Positions 1 through 8,621 of a DNA stretch of 64,000 nt are shown here, piece by piece (the stretch's first letter is position 1; each line of letters starts with the position of its first letter). Source of the DNA: Gammaproteobacteria bacterium (lineage in GTDB: Bacteria > Pseudomonadota > Gammaproteobacteria > Competibacterales > Competibacteraceae); the NCBI GenBank assembly GCA_024235035.1, contig JACKNE010000016.1, positions 1-64,000 on the forward strand. The letters are read 5' to 3'. Below the pieces are notes generated by a model, which had not been told where the DNA came from, did no database searches, and was given only the letters and a program-made list of their open reading frames with translations. Made by a program: the position numbers and the translations under genes.

Positions 1-378
1 TTGCTGCTGAAGGAGCATTGCACCGTCACCATCGCACATTCCCGCACCCGTGATTTGGCGGATGAGTGCCGACACGCAGATATCCTAGTGGCGGCGGTCG
101 GTCGAGCGCAGATGGTCAAGGGCGACTGGCTCAAGCCGGGTGCGACGGTCATCGATGTCGGTATCAACCGCCTGCCCACTCCTGATGGCAAGGGCCGATT
201 GGTGGGTGATGTGGATTTTGCGTCGGCGGTTGAGGTGGTCGGCGCGATCACGCCGGTGCCAGGTGGCGTCGGGCCGATGACCATCGCCTGTCTGTTGCTG
301 AATACCTTGACGGCGACCTGTCGGCAGCATGGCGTTCCTGTTCCCGAGATCAAGCCGGTTGTCGAATCGGAACGGTAG
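1..378 (+). CDS. folD: FolD C-terminal part (5' end outside window)
   Basis: This is the last 125 codons of bifunctional methylenetetrahydrofolate dehydrogenase / methenyltetrahydrofolate cyclohydrolase, a cytosolic enzyme of one-carbon metabolism. The visible part is the NADP-binding half. It contains the segment AHSRTRDL, the stretch ADILVAAVGRAQMVKGDWLK, GATVIDVGIN, and the family signature PVPGGVGPMT around residues 86-95. The full protein is usually about 285 residues, so roughly 160 are missing upstream of the window edge. The TTG at base 1 is not a real start. The gene is followed by a repeat-filled gap and not by an obvious operon partner. Confidence 0.95.
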   Translation: MLLKEHCTVTIAHSRTRDLADECRHADILVAAVGRAQMVKGDWLKPGATVIDVGINRLPTPDGKGRLVGDVDFASAVEVVGAITPVPGGVGPMTIACLLLNTLTATCRQHGVPVPEIKPVVESER

Positions 379-396
379 TGTTCCGCCAGTGCTGCA

Positions 397-430
397 TGTA
401 GGTTGGCGCTGAGTGTAGCGAAGCCCAACA
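397..430 (+). repeat. 34-nt hairpin repeat, copy A
   Basis: First of four copies of a 34-nt unit that begins TGTAGGTTGG and ends AAGCCCAACA. The two ends are imperfectly complementary (GTTGG against CCAAC), so a transcript would fold into a hairpin. Copies B (551-584) and C (623-656) lie in the same gap and copy D (5927-5960) is inverted. Copy A differs from B by two bases. Confidence 0.85.
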
Positions 431-489
431 GATTTGGTTCTTCGATGCTTCTCCTGGGGTTGATGCACAATCAGGTCGGATACAGGATG

Positions 490-537
490 TGCCCGACATG
501 CTCCTTCTTGTCGGGCAACGCTACGCTTTTGCCCGAC
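490..537. repeat. Second type of inverted repeat
   Basis: TGCCCGAC at 490-497 is followed by its perfect complement GTCGGGCA at 510-517, and by another TGCCCGAC at 530-537. The middle arm can therefore pair with either neighbour. The core GCTACGC between the last two arms resembles the core of the 34-nt units, so the two repeat types may be related. Confidence 0.6.
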
Positions 538-550
538 CTACCGTGCTAAA

Positions 551-584
551 TGTAGGTTGGTGCTGAGCGTAGCGAAGCCCAACA
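551..584 (+). repeat. 34-nt hairpin repeat, copy B
   Basis: Copy B of the 34-nt unit. It is identical to copy C over all 34 positions (TGTAGGTTGG, TGCTGAGCGT, AGCGAAGCCC, AACA). Confidence 0.85.
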
Positions 585-622
585 GATTTGTGATTTCAAT
601 AGGTTGGGCTTCACGTGCTAGA

Positions 623-656
623 TGTAGGTTGGTGCTGAGCGTAGCGAAGCCCAACA
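623..656 (+). repeat. 34-nt hairpin repeat, copy C
   Basis: Copy C of the 34-nt unit, immediately upstream of the next gene and followed by a T-run. A stray partial arm (GGTTGGGCTTCAC, 602-614) lies between B and C, which suggests an eroded extra copy. Confidence 0.85.
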
Positions 657-668
657 AGCTTTTTTTCA

Positions 669-1223
669 ATGGGTTGGTCTTCATTCTTAGCCCAATTTAC
701 CCATCTGGGTATACCGGTGTTGCCAGTGAGCGAGAAGATGCTGCCGGTCGAGTGGGGGCTGCTGTTGCTGATTCTGATCGCCAACGGTACGCCGGTGATC
801 GCGGCCAAAATCTGTGGAGAGTGGGGCGGATGTCCGCTCGATCGTGGCTGGACCCTGAGCGATGGGCGGCGCCTGTTGGGTGATTCTAAAACCTGGCGAG
901 GAATACTGGTGGCGACTCTAGCAACCGGTTCGTGCGCCGTGCTACTGGGTTGGCCGGCGTGGGTTGGTGTCACGATCGGGCTTGCCGCCATGCTGGGCGA
1001 TGTGCTGTCAAGCTTTGTCAAGCGACGCTGGGGTTTGCGTTCCAGCAGCCGGGCCTTGGGGCTGGATCAAATTCCGGAATCCTTGCTGCCGTTGCTGGCC
1101 GTCGCGGGAGTCTTTAATCTGGACTGGCGAACCATCGCTTTGCTCATCGCCGGATTTGCCCTACTGGAATTGACCCTTTCACCACTCTTCTACTGGCTCG
1201 GCGTCCGCAAGCGACCCTATTAG
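669..1223 (+). CDS. CDP-archaeol synthase (CarS/DUF46) family membrane protein
   Basis: This is a 184-residue polytopic membrane protein. The family is named for the archaeal enzyme that activates the unsaturated ether lipid archaeol with CTP. Members also occur in bacteria, where the substrate is not established. Family motifs are clear: LGDSKTWRG near residues 76-84, GDVLSSFVKRRWG near 110-122, and a LDQIPES motif. Hydrophobic segments lie around residues 24-46, 85-110, 130-142 and 152-175. The start is uncertain: ATG 669 overlaps the edge of the repeat region, and ATG 738 would give a protein starting MLPVEWGLLL directly before the first membrane helix. It stands alone, so context does not tell its substrate. 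Confidence 0.8.
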   Translation: MGWSSFLAQFTHLGIPVLPVSEKMLPVEWGLLLLILIANGTPVIAAKICGEWGGCPLDRGWTLSDGRRLLGDSKTWRGILVATLATGSCAVLLGWPAWVGVTIGLAAMLGDVLSSFVKRRWGLRSSSRALGLDQIPESLLPLLAVAGVFNLDWRTIALLIAGFALLELTLSPLFYWLGVRKRPY

Positions 1224-1231
1224 CGGTGCTT

Positions 1232-2239
1232 TCATGCCATTCGGGGTGAGGGCGAGATTTGCAACCGATGCAGGGTGATTTCCGGCGGACAGTTGAAGCG
1301 TACCCCAACCACCGATGAACCGGAACCGACCGAGGTATAACCCTGCATGGTGTGGTAACGCCAGGCCCCTTTGCAGAAGCGGCGTGGGCAATCGGCATTG
1401 GTCAGCAAAGCGATGCCTCCCGGCAGACAGACTTGGCCGCCATGCGTATGGCCGCTGAGCATCAGATCAAAACCCGCATGGGCTGCCAGTCGATAGGGTT
1501 CCGGCGAATGAGACAACAGGATAGCGACGGCGTCTGGTGGAATGTTCGCGGCAGCCTTGTCGAAATTATCGACCTGAAAATAGTGCGGGTCGTCAATGCC
1601 AGCCAGGTGGAGCGTCGCTCCATCGCGTTCCAGCGCGACCGATTCGTTCAGCAGCAGAACAATACCCAGCCGTTCGATGCCCGCGGCCATCCGAATCGAA
1701 TCGTGATTGCCCAGAATTGCGTAGATCGGGCTACGCAGGTGCGGGCGAACTCGGGCCAGCGCCGCCAACGCAGCTTGATGAGGGCCATGCGTTCTCGCTC
1801 GGAAGTCGCCGGTCATCACGCAGATGTCGTATTCCACTTGCTGTAGGCGCTCGATCAAGGCCATCGGATAGGCCGGGTTGGCGTCCAGGTGCAGATCGCT
1901 GAGATGCAGCAGGGTGAAACCATCGAAGGCGGCGGGCAAGCGGGGTAAGACGATCTCAGTGCGGCGAATCTGGAGCGCGGCGGCGTTGCGTAATCCTCGG
2001 CGGTACAGCCCTGTGACGCGCAGGGCCAGACGCATTAGGGCGTGGATCGAATACCAGTTCTCGATGTGGAAGAAAGTCCGGCCGCGCCCGAAGATTTGTG
2101 TCGCATGTTCGGCCTCAATGCCGAGCCGTTGCTGTAAATGAATGCGGCCAATGCGTTTTTCCAGTCGTTTGAGCGCAACGGCTTCTTGCTCGACCATCGC
2201 GCCAGATGAGGAAAATGGATGGCTCTTGGCGCTGTTCAT
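1232..2239 (-). CDS. Metallophosphoesterase (calcineurin-like)
   Basis: A 335-residue calcineurin-superfamily phosphoesterase. All five dimetal-site blocks are present: SDLH at 114-117, TGDF at 143-146, GNHD at 177-180, SHSPE at 243-247 and GHTHGG at 263-268. The layout resembles the YaeI/YkuE type, which hydrolyses phosphodiesters or lipid headgroups at the membrane; the actual substrate cannot be read from the sequence. The frame is open upstream to 2503, but that stretch lies inside the neighbouring alcohol dehydrogenase. ATG 2239, 8 nt after that gene's stop, is chosen as start. It is probably co-transcribed with the dehydrogenase. Confidence 0.88.
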   Translation of the reverse strand: MNSAKSHPFSSSGAMVEQEAVALKRLEKRIGRIHLQQRLGIEAEHATQIFGRGRTFFHIENWYSIHALMRLALRVTGLYRRGLRNAAALQIRRTEIVLPRLPAAFDGFTLLHLSDLHLDANPAYPMALIERLQQVEYDICVMTGDFRARTHGPHQAALAALARVRPHLRSPIYAILGNHDSIRMAAGIERLGIVLLLNESVALERDGATLHLAGIDDPHYFQVDNFDKAAANIPPDAVAILLSHSPEPYRLAAHAGFDLMLSGHTHGGQVCLPGGIALLTNADCPRRFCKGAWRYHTMQGYTSVGSGSSVVGVRFNCPPEITLHRLQISPSPRMA

Positions 2240-2247
2240 GAGCGCCG

Positions 2248-3435
2248 CTACAGGCGTTGTTGCAGCACTTCGGCGATTTCCACGTCGCTCAGCACCAGAG
2301 GATTGGTCTTCATGCTGCTGCCCCGTGAATGAGCGACGACATGTGTCAAGTCGCTCTCCTGAATCCCATAGGCGTTCAAGCGAGGCAGTTTCAGTCGCTC
2401 GGTCCACGCATCCAGCAACGCCAGCAGAGCGGCGTGCCCTTCTTCGGGACTGGGGAAATGCCGTCCATGCAGAAGATCGCCGGCTCGGGCGTATTTGCGC
2501 CAAGCCAGGTTGCCGGGGTCGCGTTCCCGCAATGCAGTCAGATTGACGCGGGTGGCGGCTCCTACCAGGGTACCGCAGACCACGCCATGTGGAATCGGGA
2601 AGAACGCGCCTAGTGGCGAAGCCAGTCCATGCACCGAGCCCAGGCCGGTTTGCGCCAAGCAGATACCAGACAGCAAGGCGGCGTAAGCCATCCGCGTGCG
2701 GCCCACCGCCGCGTCTGTCCCGTCCTCATACCAGGCGAACAGTCCATCTCGCACCGCTTTCAGGCCGCTTTCCGCGAGCGCATCGGTCAAGGCATTGGCT
2801 TTGATCGAAACATAGGATTCCAGAAGCTGCGTCAATGCATCCATGGCGTTAGCCGCGATTTGTGGTTTCGGGCAGGAAGCCAGCAGATTAGGGTCCAGCA
2901 GGGCGTATTCTGGAACCAACTTGTCGTCGCGGAAGGATTTCTTGAATCCGTCAGGACCGCGCACGCTGAGTACGGCATTCTTGGTTGCTTCGCTGCCGGT
3001 GCCAGCGGTCGTGGGGACTGCGATGAATGGGAGGGCAGGGCCGCAGTAGGTTTTTTCTGGGCCGACCCCCTCCAGATAATCCATCACCGAAGCGCCGATG
3101 GGCAGTAGGCCGGCGATGGCTTTGGCGGCATCCAACACGCTGCCGCCACCGATGCCGACCACGGCCATGAAGCCTTGACCGTGGAATTGCCGAACTGCCT
3201 CGTCTACGTTTTGCGGCGAAGGCTCGTCGGTAATCCGTACTTGCGCCCAGCCGATGCCCGCCTTTTCCAGGGCGGTCAACAACACCGGCCAGTGCGGTGA
3301 CTCGGAGAACGAGCGTCCGCCGGTCACGAGCAATACCCGATTGCCGTATTGTGCGATCAAGCTAGGGAGTTTTTGGATGCCGCCTATGCCAAACTCGATG
3401 CGCGGTAGACGGGCGATAGAGAAGGACTGAATCAT
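2248..3435 (-). CDS. Iron-type (group III) alcohol dehydrogenase
   Basis: A 395-residue member of the iron-containing alcohol dehydrogenase / maleylacetate reductase family, which oxidises alcohols or reduces aldehydes with NAD(P). The cofactor loop GGGSVLDAAKA is at 97-107 and PTTAGTGSEAT at 141-151. Usual metal ligands are D199, H269 and H283. The position that is histidine in canonical iron enzymes (DALTH) is glutamine here (Q203, MDALTQ), a variant I recall from some proteobacterial members, so metal choice is uncertain. The metallophosphoesterase follows after 8 nt and mcl lies 77 nt upstream, so the group may be one leftward transcript. Substrate unknown. Confidence 0.88.
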   Translation of the reverse strand: MIQSFSIARLPRIEFGIGGIQKLPSLIAQYGNRVLLVTGGRSFSESPHWPVLLTALEKAGIGWAQVRITDEPSPQNVDEAVRQFHGQGFMAVVGIGGGSVLDAAKAIAGLLPIGASVMDYLEGVGPEKTYCGPALPFIAVPTTAGTGSEATKNAVLSVRGPDGFKKSFRDDKLVPEYALLDPNLLASCPKPQIAANAMDALTQLLESYVSIKANALTDALAESGLKAVRDGLFAWYEDGTDAAVGRTRMAYAALLSGICLAQTGLGSVHGLASPLGAFFPIPHGVVCGTLVGAATRVNLTALRERDPGNLAWRKYARAGDLLHGRHFPSPEEGHAALLALLDAWTERLKLPRLNAYGIQESDLTHVVAHSRGSSMKTNPLVLSDVEIAEVLQQRL

Positions 3436-3512
3436 GAGCGCTTGCTCTAGGAGAATGAGGGTTAGCCTTCAGAGCGACCCCCTCCCAGTCAGGAGAGGGT
3501 GCGCTGGGAGGC

Positions 3513-4565
3513 TTAGAATCCGTACAGCGCCTTGTATTCGGCGTCGCGACTGGCGATGAGTTGGGCAAGATTCAGCACGACCTTGCACTGTTTCCAGGTG
3601 GCGTCATCCTGCATCTTGCCATCGATCATCACAGCGCCACTACCGTCTGGCATCGCCTCGACCACCCGCTTGGCCCAAGCCACTTCATCCGCCTTCGGGC
3701 TGAACACCCGCTTAGCGATGGCGATCTGGTTCGGGTGCAGGCTCCACGCACCCACGCAACCCATGAGATAAGCATTGCGGAACTGGTCTTCACAGGCGAC
3801 CAGGTCGGCGATGTCGCCAAACGGGCCGTAGAAAGGCAGCGCGCCGACGCTGGCGCAGGCATCGACCATCTTGGCCATGGTGTAATGCCACAAATCCTGC
3901 TGTGCGGTGGGGCGCGGGGCATCAGGGTTCTGCGGATCGGGATCGGTGCGCACCACATAATCGGGATGGCCACCGCCGACCCGGGTGGTTTTCATCCGGC
4001 GCGACGCCGCCAAGTCGGCGGGGCCGAGGCTCATGCCCTGCATCCGGGGACTGGCGTTGGCGATTTCATCCACGTTCGCCACGCCCAAGGCGGTTTCCAG
4101 GATCGCGTGAATCATCAATGGCTTCTGCACGCCGTACTTGGCTTCCAGTTGCGCGAGTAATTGATCGGCGAAATGGATGTCCCATGCGCCCTGAATCTTG
4201 GGGAGCATGATCACATCCAGCTTGTCGCCAATCTCGCCGACCAGTCGGATCAGGTCGTCCAGGAACCAGGGACTGTCCAGGCTGTTGACTCGGGTCCAGA
4301 ACTGGGTATTACCGAAATCCACGGTCTTGCCAATGTTCACCAACCCTTCGCGGGCGGCCTCCTTGCGGTCGATCGGCACGGCGTCTTCCAGATTGCCGAG
4401 CAGGATGTCCACGGTCTTGGCGATATCCGGCACTTTGACCGCCATCTTCGGGTTGCTAGGATCGAAGAAGTGGATCATGCGCGAGGGTAAGACCGGAATT
4501 TCGCGCAGCGGCTCAGGGGCGCCAACGACCTTGGGTTTAAAAAAATCGCGGGGACTGCGTAACAT
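3513..4565 (-). CDS. mcl: Malyl-CoA / beta-methylmalyl-CoA / citramalyl-CoA lyase (Mcl)
   Basis: A 350-residue CitE-like TIM-barrel lyase. Mg-dependent Mcl enzymes cleave (S)-malyl-CoA to acetyl-CoA and glyoxylate, condense glyoxylate with propionyl-CoA, and in Chloroflexus also cleave (S)-citramalyl-CoA to acetyl-CoA and pyruvate. Visible blocks are GNLEDAVP at 57-64, AILETALGVAN at 154-164 with the likely metal-binding E157, SLGPADLAASR at 179-189, and WSLHPNQIAIAKRVFSP at 274-290. As I recall it, the Chloroflexus trifunctional enzyme has the same length, the same N-terminal opening (FYKP...GAPEP) and the same DGSG...DGKMQDDATWKQ tail. It is longer than the CitE-like paralogue at 60.9 kb. 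meaB is 17 nt upstream, placing it with propionyl/methylmalonyl-CoA metabolism. Confidence 0.88.
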   Translation of the reverse strand: MLRSPRDFFKPKVVGAPEPLREIPVLPSRMIHFFDPSNPKMAVKVPDIAKTVDILLGNLEDAVPIDRKEAAREGLVNIGKTVDFGNTQFWTRVNSLDSPWFLDDLIRLVGEIGDKLDVIMLPKIQGAWDIHFADQLLAQLEAKYGVQKPLMIHAILETALGVANVDEIANASPRMQGMSLGPADLAASRRMKTTRVGGGHPDYVVRTDPDPQNPDAPRPTAQQDLWHYTMAKMVDACASVGALPFYGPFGDIADLVACEDQFRNAYLMGCVGAWSLHPNQIAIAKRVFSPKADEVAWAKRVVEAMPDGSGAVMIDGKMQDDATWKQCKVVLNLAQLIASRDAEYKALYGF

Positions 4566-4582
4566 GGTTTTTCCTCCCGGGT

Positions 4583-5713
4583 TTAACGACCTTCGTATTT
4601 ATGGATCAATTGTTGGGCGGCTACGGTCGGCGGGATATGTCCGTTGACCACAGCCTCCTCGATTTCAGCGCGGATGCTGCCCACGCCAGCATGATTGAAG
4701 AAGCTGGCGCGTAGATGTTCTTCGACCATCGCATACACCCAATCCAGGATTTGCTGTTGACGGCGCTTTTCGAAGACATCACTGGCCGTCGTCTGCTGAT
4801 GGAAGTCGCTGATGACTTGCCAGATCGCGTCGATACCCTCGCCGTGCGCCGCCGAGCAGGTGTAGGCGCGGGTATGCCAGCCCTTGGTGGCTGGGGCGAG
4901 ATAGTGCAGCGCACGGTTGTAGTCGACCTTGGCGGCGTTGGCGCGAATCTTATTGTCGCCATCGGCCTTGTTGACCAGCAGGGCGTCGGCCAATTCCATG
5001 ATGCCTTTCTTGATGCCCTGCAATTCGTCGCCGGCTCCGGCCAGCATCAGCAACAAAAAGAAATCCACCATCGAGCGCACCGTGGTTTCGCTCTGGCCCA
5101 CGCCGACCGTCTCCACCAGAATCACGTCGAAACCGGCGGCCTCGCAGATGAGCATGGTTTCGCGGCTTTTGCGGGTCACGCCGCCCAGCGTGCCGCTGGA
5201 AGGGGAAGGGCGAATAAAGGCGCGGAGATCGCGTGACAGCAGCTCCATCCGGGTCTTGTCGCCGAGGATGCTGCCGCGTGTCACCGTACTGCTGGGGTCC
5301 ACCGCCAGCACAGCAACCTTGTGACCCTGTTCGCACAGGTGAAGACCTAAAGCTTCGATGAAGGTGCTCTTGCCGACGCCGGGGACACCGGTGATGCCGA
5401 CTCGGATGGAGCGGCCAGTATTCGGCAGGAGTTGCCGCAACACTTCCTGACCCATATCGAAATGGGCTAGGGAGTTGCTTTCCACCAGGGTGATCGCTTG
5501 CGCCACGATATTGCGATCACTCGCCAGCACTCCGGCGACGTACTCATCGATGGTCAATCGCCGGCGTCGTGGCGTTGGCGGGCGCGGCGTGGCGGCGCTG
5601 GCTTGGCCGAGGATGCCATCGTGACCGCCAGCGACGCCGGCCATGACGGAGGTGGTGAATTCGGAACCGGCGTTTTGCGGAACCCAGTCGGGTCGTTGCT
5701 GTTTTTCACTCAT
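4583..5713 (-). CDS. meaB: MeaB/ArgK-type GTPase, methylmalonyl-CoA mutase chaperone
   Basis: A 376-residue G3E-family GTPase that loads and protects the B12 cofactor of methylmalonyl-CoA mutase. The P-loop GVPGVGKST lies near residues 109-117, AVDPSS near 137-142, VETVGVGQSE near 200-209, and the base-recognition NKAD near 248-251. The frame extends upstream to a TTG at 5776, but ATG 5713 gives the N-terminus MSEKQQRPDW and is preferred. Residues after about 30 are low-complexity before the globular part starts. mcl follows after 17 nt, so the two are probably one operon. No mutase subunit is present in this window. Confidence 0.92.
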   Translation of the reverse strand: MSEKQQRPDWVPQNAGSEFTTSVMAGVAGGHDGILGQASAATPRPPTPRRRRLTIDEYVAGVLASDRNIVAQAITLVESNSLAHFDMGQEVLRQLLPNTGRSIRVGITGVPGVGKSTFIEALGLHLCEQGHKVAVLAVDPSSTVTRGSILGDKTRMELLSRDLRAFIRPSPSSGTLGGVTRKSRETMLICEAAGFDVILVETVGVGQSETTVRSMVDFFLLLMLAGAGDELQGIKKGIMELADALLVNKADGDNKIRANAAKVDYNRALHYLAPATKGWHTRAYTCSAAHGEGIDAIWQVISDFHQQTTASDVFEKRRQQQILDWVYAMVEEHLRASFFNHAGVGSIRAEIEEAVVNGHIPPTVAAQQLIHKYEGR

Positions 5714-5926
5714 GAGAATTTGGTTTTGACTGCTCTGAAAATAGTTGTTCCAGCGTGATTTTCGATTATAAATCAATCCTTGCCGGAAAGCCTGGCGCGA
5801 GCGCCGATTTTTCCAAACTTCTGTCAGTCGATTTTAAACGGTAGATTGCATAGTGCTTGATCAAATTAAAAACGGTGGGTGGCTTGGGTTGAGGAACGAG
5901 GTCCAATACCTTGAAACCATAAAGTT

Positions 5927-5960
5927 TGTTGGGCTTCGCTACGCTCAGCGCCAACCTACA
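5927..5960 (-). repeat. 34-nt hairpin repeat, copy D
   Basis: Inverted copy of the 34-nt unit, in the gap between meaB and recN. Read on the minus strand it starts TGTAGGTTGG and ends AAGCCCAACA. Nothing else is recognisable in the 298-nt gap 5714-6011. Confidence 0.85.
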
Positions 5961-6011
5961 TTTAACGTTGGAGTCGTGGCTGTGGGTCCGCACAAACGGC
6001 TTGCCAGTGCA

Positions 6012-7700
6012 TCAAAGCTCTCTGTCTGTCATCGATAAAGCGGCTTTCTCCATCATCTCGCGTGCGTGAGTCAGGGTGTTTACGGTCAATGCCAGCCCAC
6101 CCAGCATCCGGGCGATTTCTGCAACTCGCTCTTCGGCATCCAGCGATAGGATTTGAGTGTGAGTTTGCGCGCCATCGGTTTGCTTTTCGACCTTGAGTTG
6201 CCGATGGGCCTGCGCGGCGACCTGTGGCAGGTGGGTCACACACAACACCTGTCGGTTATTGCCCAGAGTCCGTAACTGCCGACCGACCACTTCCGCCACC
6301 CCACCGCCGATGCCGCTATCGACTTCGTCGAAAATGAGGGTCGGGATGCGCGCGGCGCGCGCGGTGATGACTTGAATGGCTAGGCTAATTCGGGATAGTT
6401 CACCGCCGGAAGCGACTTTGGACAATGGTCGCGGCGGTTGCCCAGGATTGGCGCTGACCAGAAATTCCACGGCTTCCAGTCCGTTGGCAGTTGGTTTCTC
6501 CAGCCGCTCCAGGGTGATGCAGAAACGCCCGCCAGGCATTCCTAACCCAGCCAGCGCCTGCGTGATCCGTTCAGCGAGTTCATGCGCCGCCACCGCCCGC
6601 TGTTGGCTCAACTGGTCAGCACGCTCCTGGTAGGTGGCCCGCGCCGTTCTCACCGCCTGTTGCAAGGTGTCCAGTCGGGTTTCACCGTGCTCCAGGCTAT
6701 CCAGTTCCGCCTCGAATCGCGCCCGTAGCCCTGGTAACTCTTCGGGGTCGATTCGATGCTTGCGCGCCAATTGATGGGCGGCGGTCAGCCGCTGGTCAAC
6801 CTGGGCAAGGTGCACAGGATCGAGATCCAAGGCCTGGAGGTAATTGCGCAGTTCGTTGTTGGCTTCCTGTACTTGAATCAGCGCCGCGTTCAGCAACTCG
6901 CCCACCGGCGTCAGCCGGGTATCCAGCCGGTTCAGCGCATCCAGTTCCCGTAGGCTTTGATTGAGCCGGTCAGTGACTGGGTTTTCATCGCTTTCGCTCA
7001 GCCAGGTCAACAGGCGCTGACCGGTTTCCAGCAATTGGCTGGCATGAGCCAACCGCCGTTGTTCGGATTCGAGCTCGGCAATCTCACCTTCCGCCAGATT
7101 CAGCGCGGCCAGCTCCCGGAGATGATAACGCAGGATATCCACTCGGGCGTCGCGTTCGCTGCTGGCCTGATGCGAATCGCGCCACTCTTGGCGCAAGCGG
7201 CTCCAATTTCGGTAGCATTCCGCAACCTCGGCGACCAGAGCCAGGTTGCCCATGTAGTCGTCTAGCAATTGGCGCTGCGCTTCACGTCGCCGCAGCGACT
7301 GGTGTTCGTGCTGACCATGGATATCCACCAGCCGTTCGCCCAGTTCCCGCAGCGCCTGCGCCGGTTGGGGAACACCATTGATGTAGTTGCGCGAACGGCT
7401 AGTGCGGGTCACGACGCGCCGTAGATGGCATTCCTGTTCGCGGTCCAGATCGCGTTCCGCCAGCCAGGCTTGCGCCGCTGGCAGGGTGGCAAGATCGAAC
7501 ACCGCGATGATGTCGGTCCGTTCCGCACCGTGTCGAATCGCGCCGCTGTCGGCCCGGTCGCCCAGCAGTAAGCCAATGGCGTCGACCAGAATGGACTTGC
7601 CAGCGCCGGTTTCCCCGGTGACTGCCGTCATTCCTGCCGCCAGTTCCAGTTCCAGTTCCTCGACGATGGCAAAATCGCGAATGCGTAACTGGGTCAGCAT
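6012..7700 (-). CDS. recN: DNA repair protein RecN
   Basis: A 562-residue SMC-like ATPase for repair of double-strand breaks. Walker A GETGAGKS is at 29-36, the ABC signature SGGELSRIS at 431-439, and Walker B IFDEVDSGIGG begins near 456. The central part (about 150-380) is Leu/Gln/Glu/Arg-rich and suits the antiparallel coiled coil of the family. Length is normal. nadK lies 18 nt upstream on the same strand, which is a common gammaproteobacterial arrangement. recN is SOS-induced in many bacteria; I did not identify a LexA box here. Confidence 0.97.
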   Translation of the reverse strand: MLTQLRIRDFAIVEELELELAAGMTAVTGETGAGKSILVDAIGLLLGDRADSGAIRHGAERTDIIAVFDLATLPAAQAWLAERDLDREQECHLRRVVTRTSRSRNYINGVPQPAQALRELGERLVDIHGQHEHQSLRRREAQRQLLDDYMGNLALVAEVAECYRNWSRLRQEWRDSHQASSERDARVDILRYHLRELAALNLAEGEIAELESEQRRLAHASQLLETGQRLLTWLSESDENPVTDRLNQSLRELDALNRLDTRLTPVGELLNAALIQVQEANNELRNYLQALDLDPVHLAQVDQRLTAAHQLARKHRIDPEELPGLRARFEAELDSLEHGETRLDTLQQAVRTARATYQERADQLSQQRAVAAHELAERITQALAGLGMPGGRFCITLERLEKPTANGLEAVEFLVSANPGQPPRPLSKVASGGELSRISLAIQVITARAARIPTLIFDEVDSGIGGGVAEVVGRQLRTLGNNRQVLCVTHLPQVAAQAHRQLKVEKQTDGAQTHTQILSLDAEERVAEIARMLGGLALTVNTLTHAREMMEKAALSMTDREL

Positions 7701-7718
7701 GGCTGCATATTCAAGTGG

Positions 7719-8621
7719 TCAGGTAAAAGGCGAAGCTTCCGGGCTGAGGCCCCAGCGCAGCTTGGCCCGCAGTAGCTTGAAATAATCGTGGTTGACGGGA
7801 TGGAGCAGGCGCACCTTATGTGCTTTCTTGCGGATCATGATCCGATCGCCAGGCTCAATGGCTAGGCTGATCTGCCCGTCACAGGTGATCTGCGACTGGG
7901 TCGTGGTCGCGGCGTTGAGCACGACTTCGATGTTGCTATCAGCGCTGACGACGATGGGTCGATGCGTCAGGGTGTGCGGGCAAATCGGCACCAGCACCAC
8001 GGCTTCCAAGCCGGGATAGATGATCGGGCCACCGCCCGCAAGGGCATAGGCGGTGGAGCCGGTCGGCGTGGAGATGATCAACCCATCAGCGTGGTAGGCG
8101 TTGAGAAAGCGCCCGTCGAGAAAGGTATCCACCTCGATCATGCGCGCTACTTCGCATTTGTGAACCACGACGTCATTCAGCGCGTCAGCCTCGCCGGTGA
8201 CCTGACCCTGATGCAGCACCTGGGCGTGCAACAGTGAGCGGCGTGCCTCGCGAAACTCGCCATTTAGCACTTCGTCCAGTCGATGGGGAAGTTCTCCAGG
8301 CGACACATCGGCCAGGAAGCCTAATCGCCCCAGGTTGATGCCTAGAATCGGTGTTTCGTAATCGACCAGCGAGCGGGCAGCGTTCAGCATGGTGCCGTCG
8401 CCACCCATGACAATGACCAAGTCGCATTGTTGCCCGATGATGTCTCGACTGGCGGTTTCCAGATCGTGGTTGGGGATCAACCGGGCTGAGCTGTCGTCGA
8501 GTAGCACCCGCAACCGACGTTGCCGTAGGTGGGTAGCGATTTGATGCAGGGTGCCGGCAACGTTTGGATCACCAAATTTGCCGATTAGGCCGATGGTATG
8601 GAAGACCAGAGTGGAGGACAT
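7719..8621 (-). CDS. nadK: NAD kinase
   Basis: A 300-residue ATP-NAD kinase that makes NADP from NAD in the cytosol. The GGDGT motif that binds the phosphate donor is at 73-77, followed by the family blocks LGINLGRLGFL at 93-103, DGLIISTPTGSTAY and a late HTLTHRPIV segment. The frame is open 36 codons further upstream, but that part is basic and unlike the family. ATG 8621, preceded on the coding strand by weak purines, gives the expected N-terminus MSSTLVFHTIGLIGK. It is the first gene of the nadK-recN pair. Confidence 0.96.
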   Translation of the reverse strand: MSSTLVFHTIGLIGKFGDPNVAGTLHQIATHLRQRRLRVLLDDSSARLIPNHDLETASRDIIGQQCDLVIVMGGDGTMLNAARSLVDYETPILGINLGRLGFLADVSPGELPHRLDEVLNGEFREARRSLLHAQVLHQGQVTGEADALNDVVVHKCEVARMIEVDTFLDGRFLNAYHADGLIISTPTGSTAYALAGGGPIIYPGLEAVVLVPICPHTLTHRPIVVSADSNIEVVLNAATTTQSQITCDGQISLAIEPGDRIMIRKKAHKVRLLHPVNHDYFKLLRAKLRWGLSPEASPFT

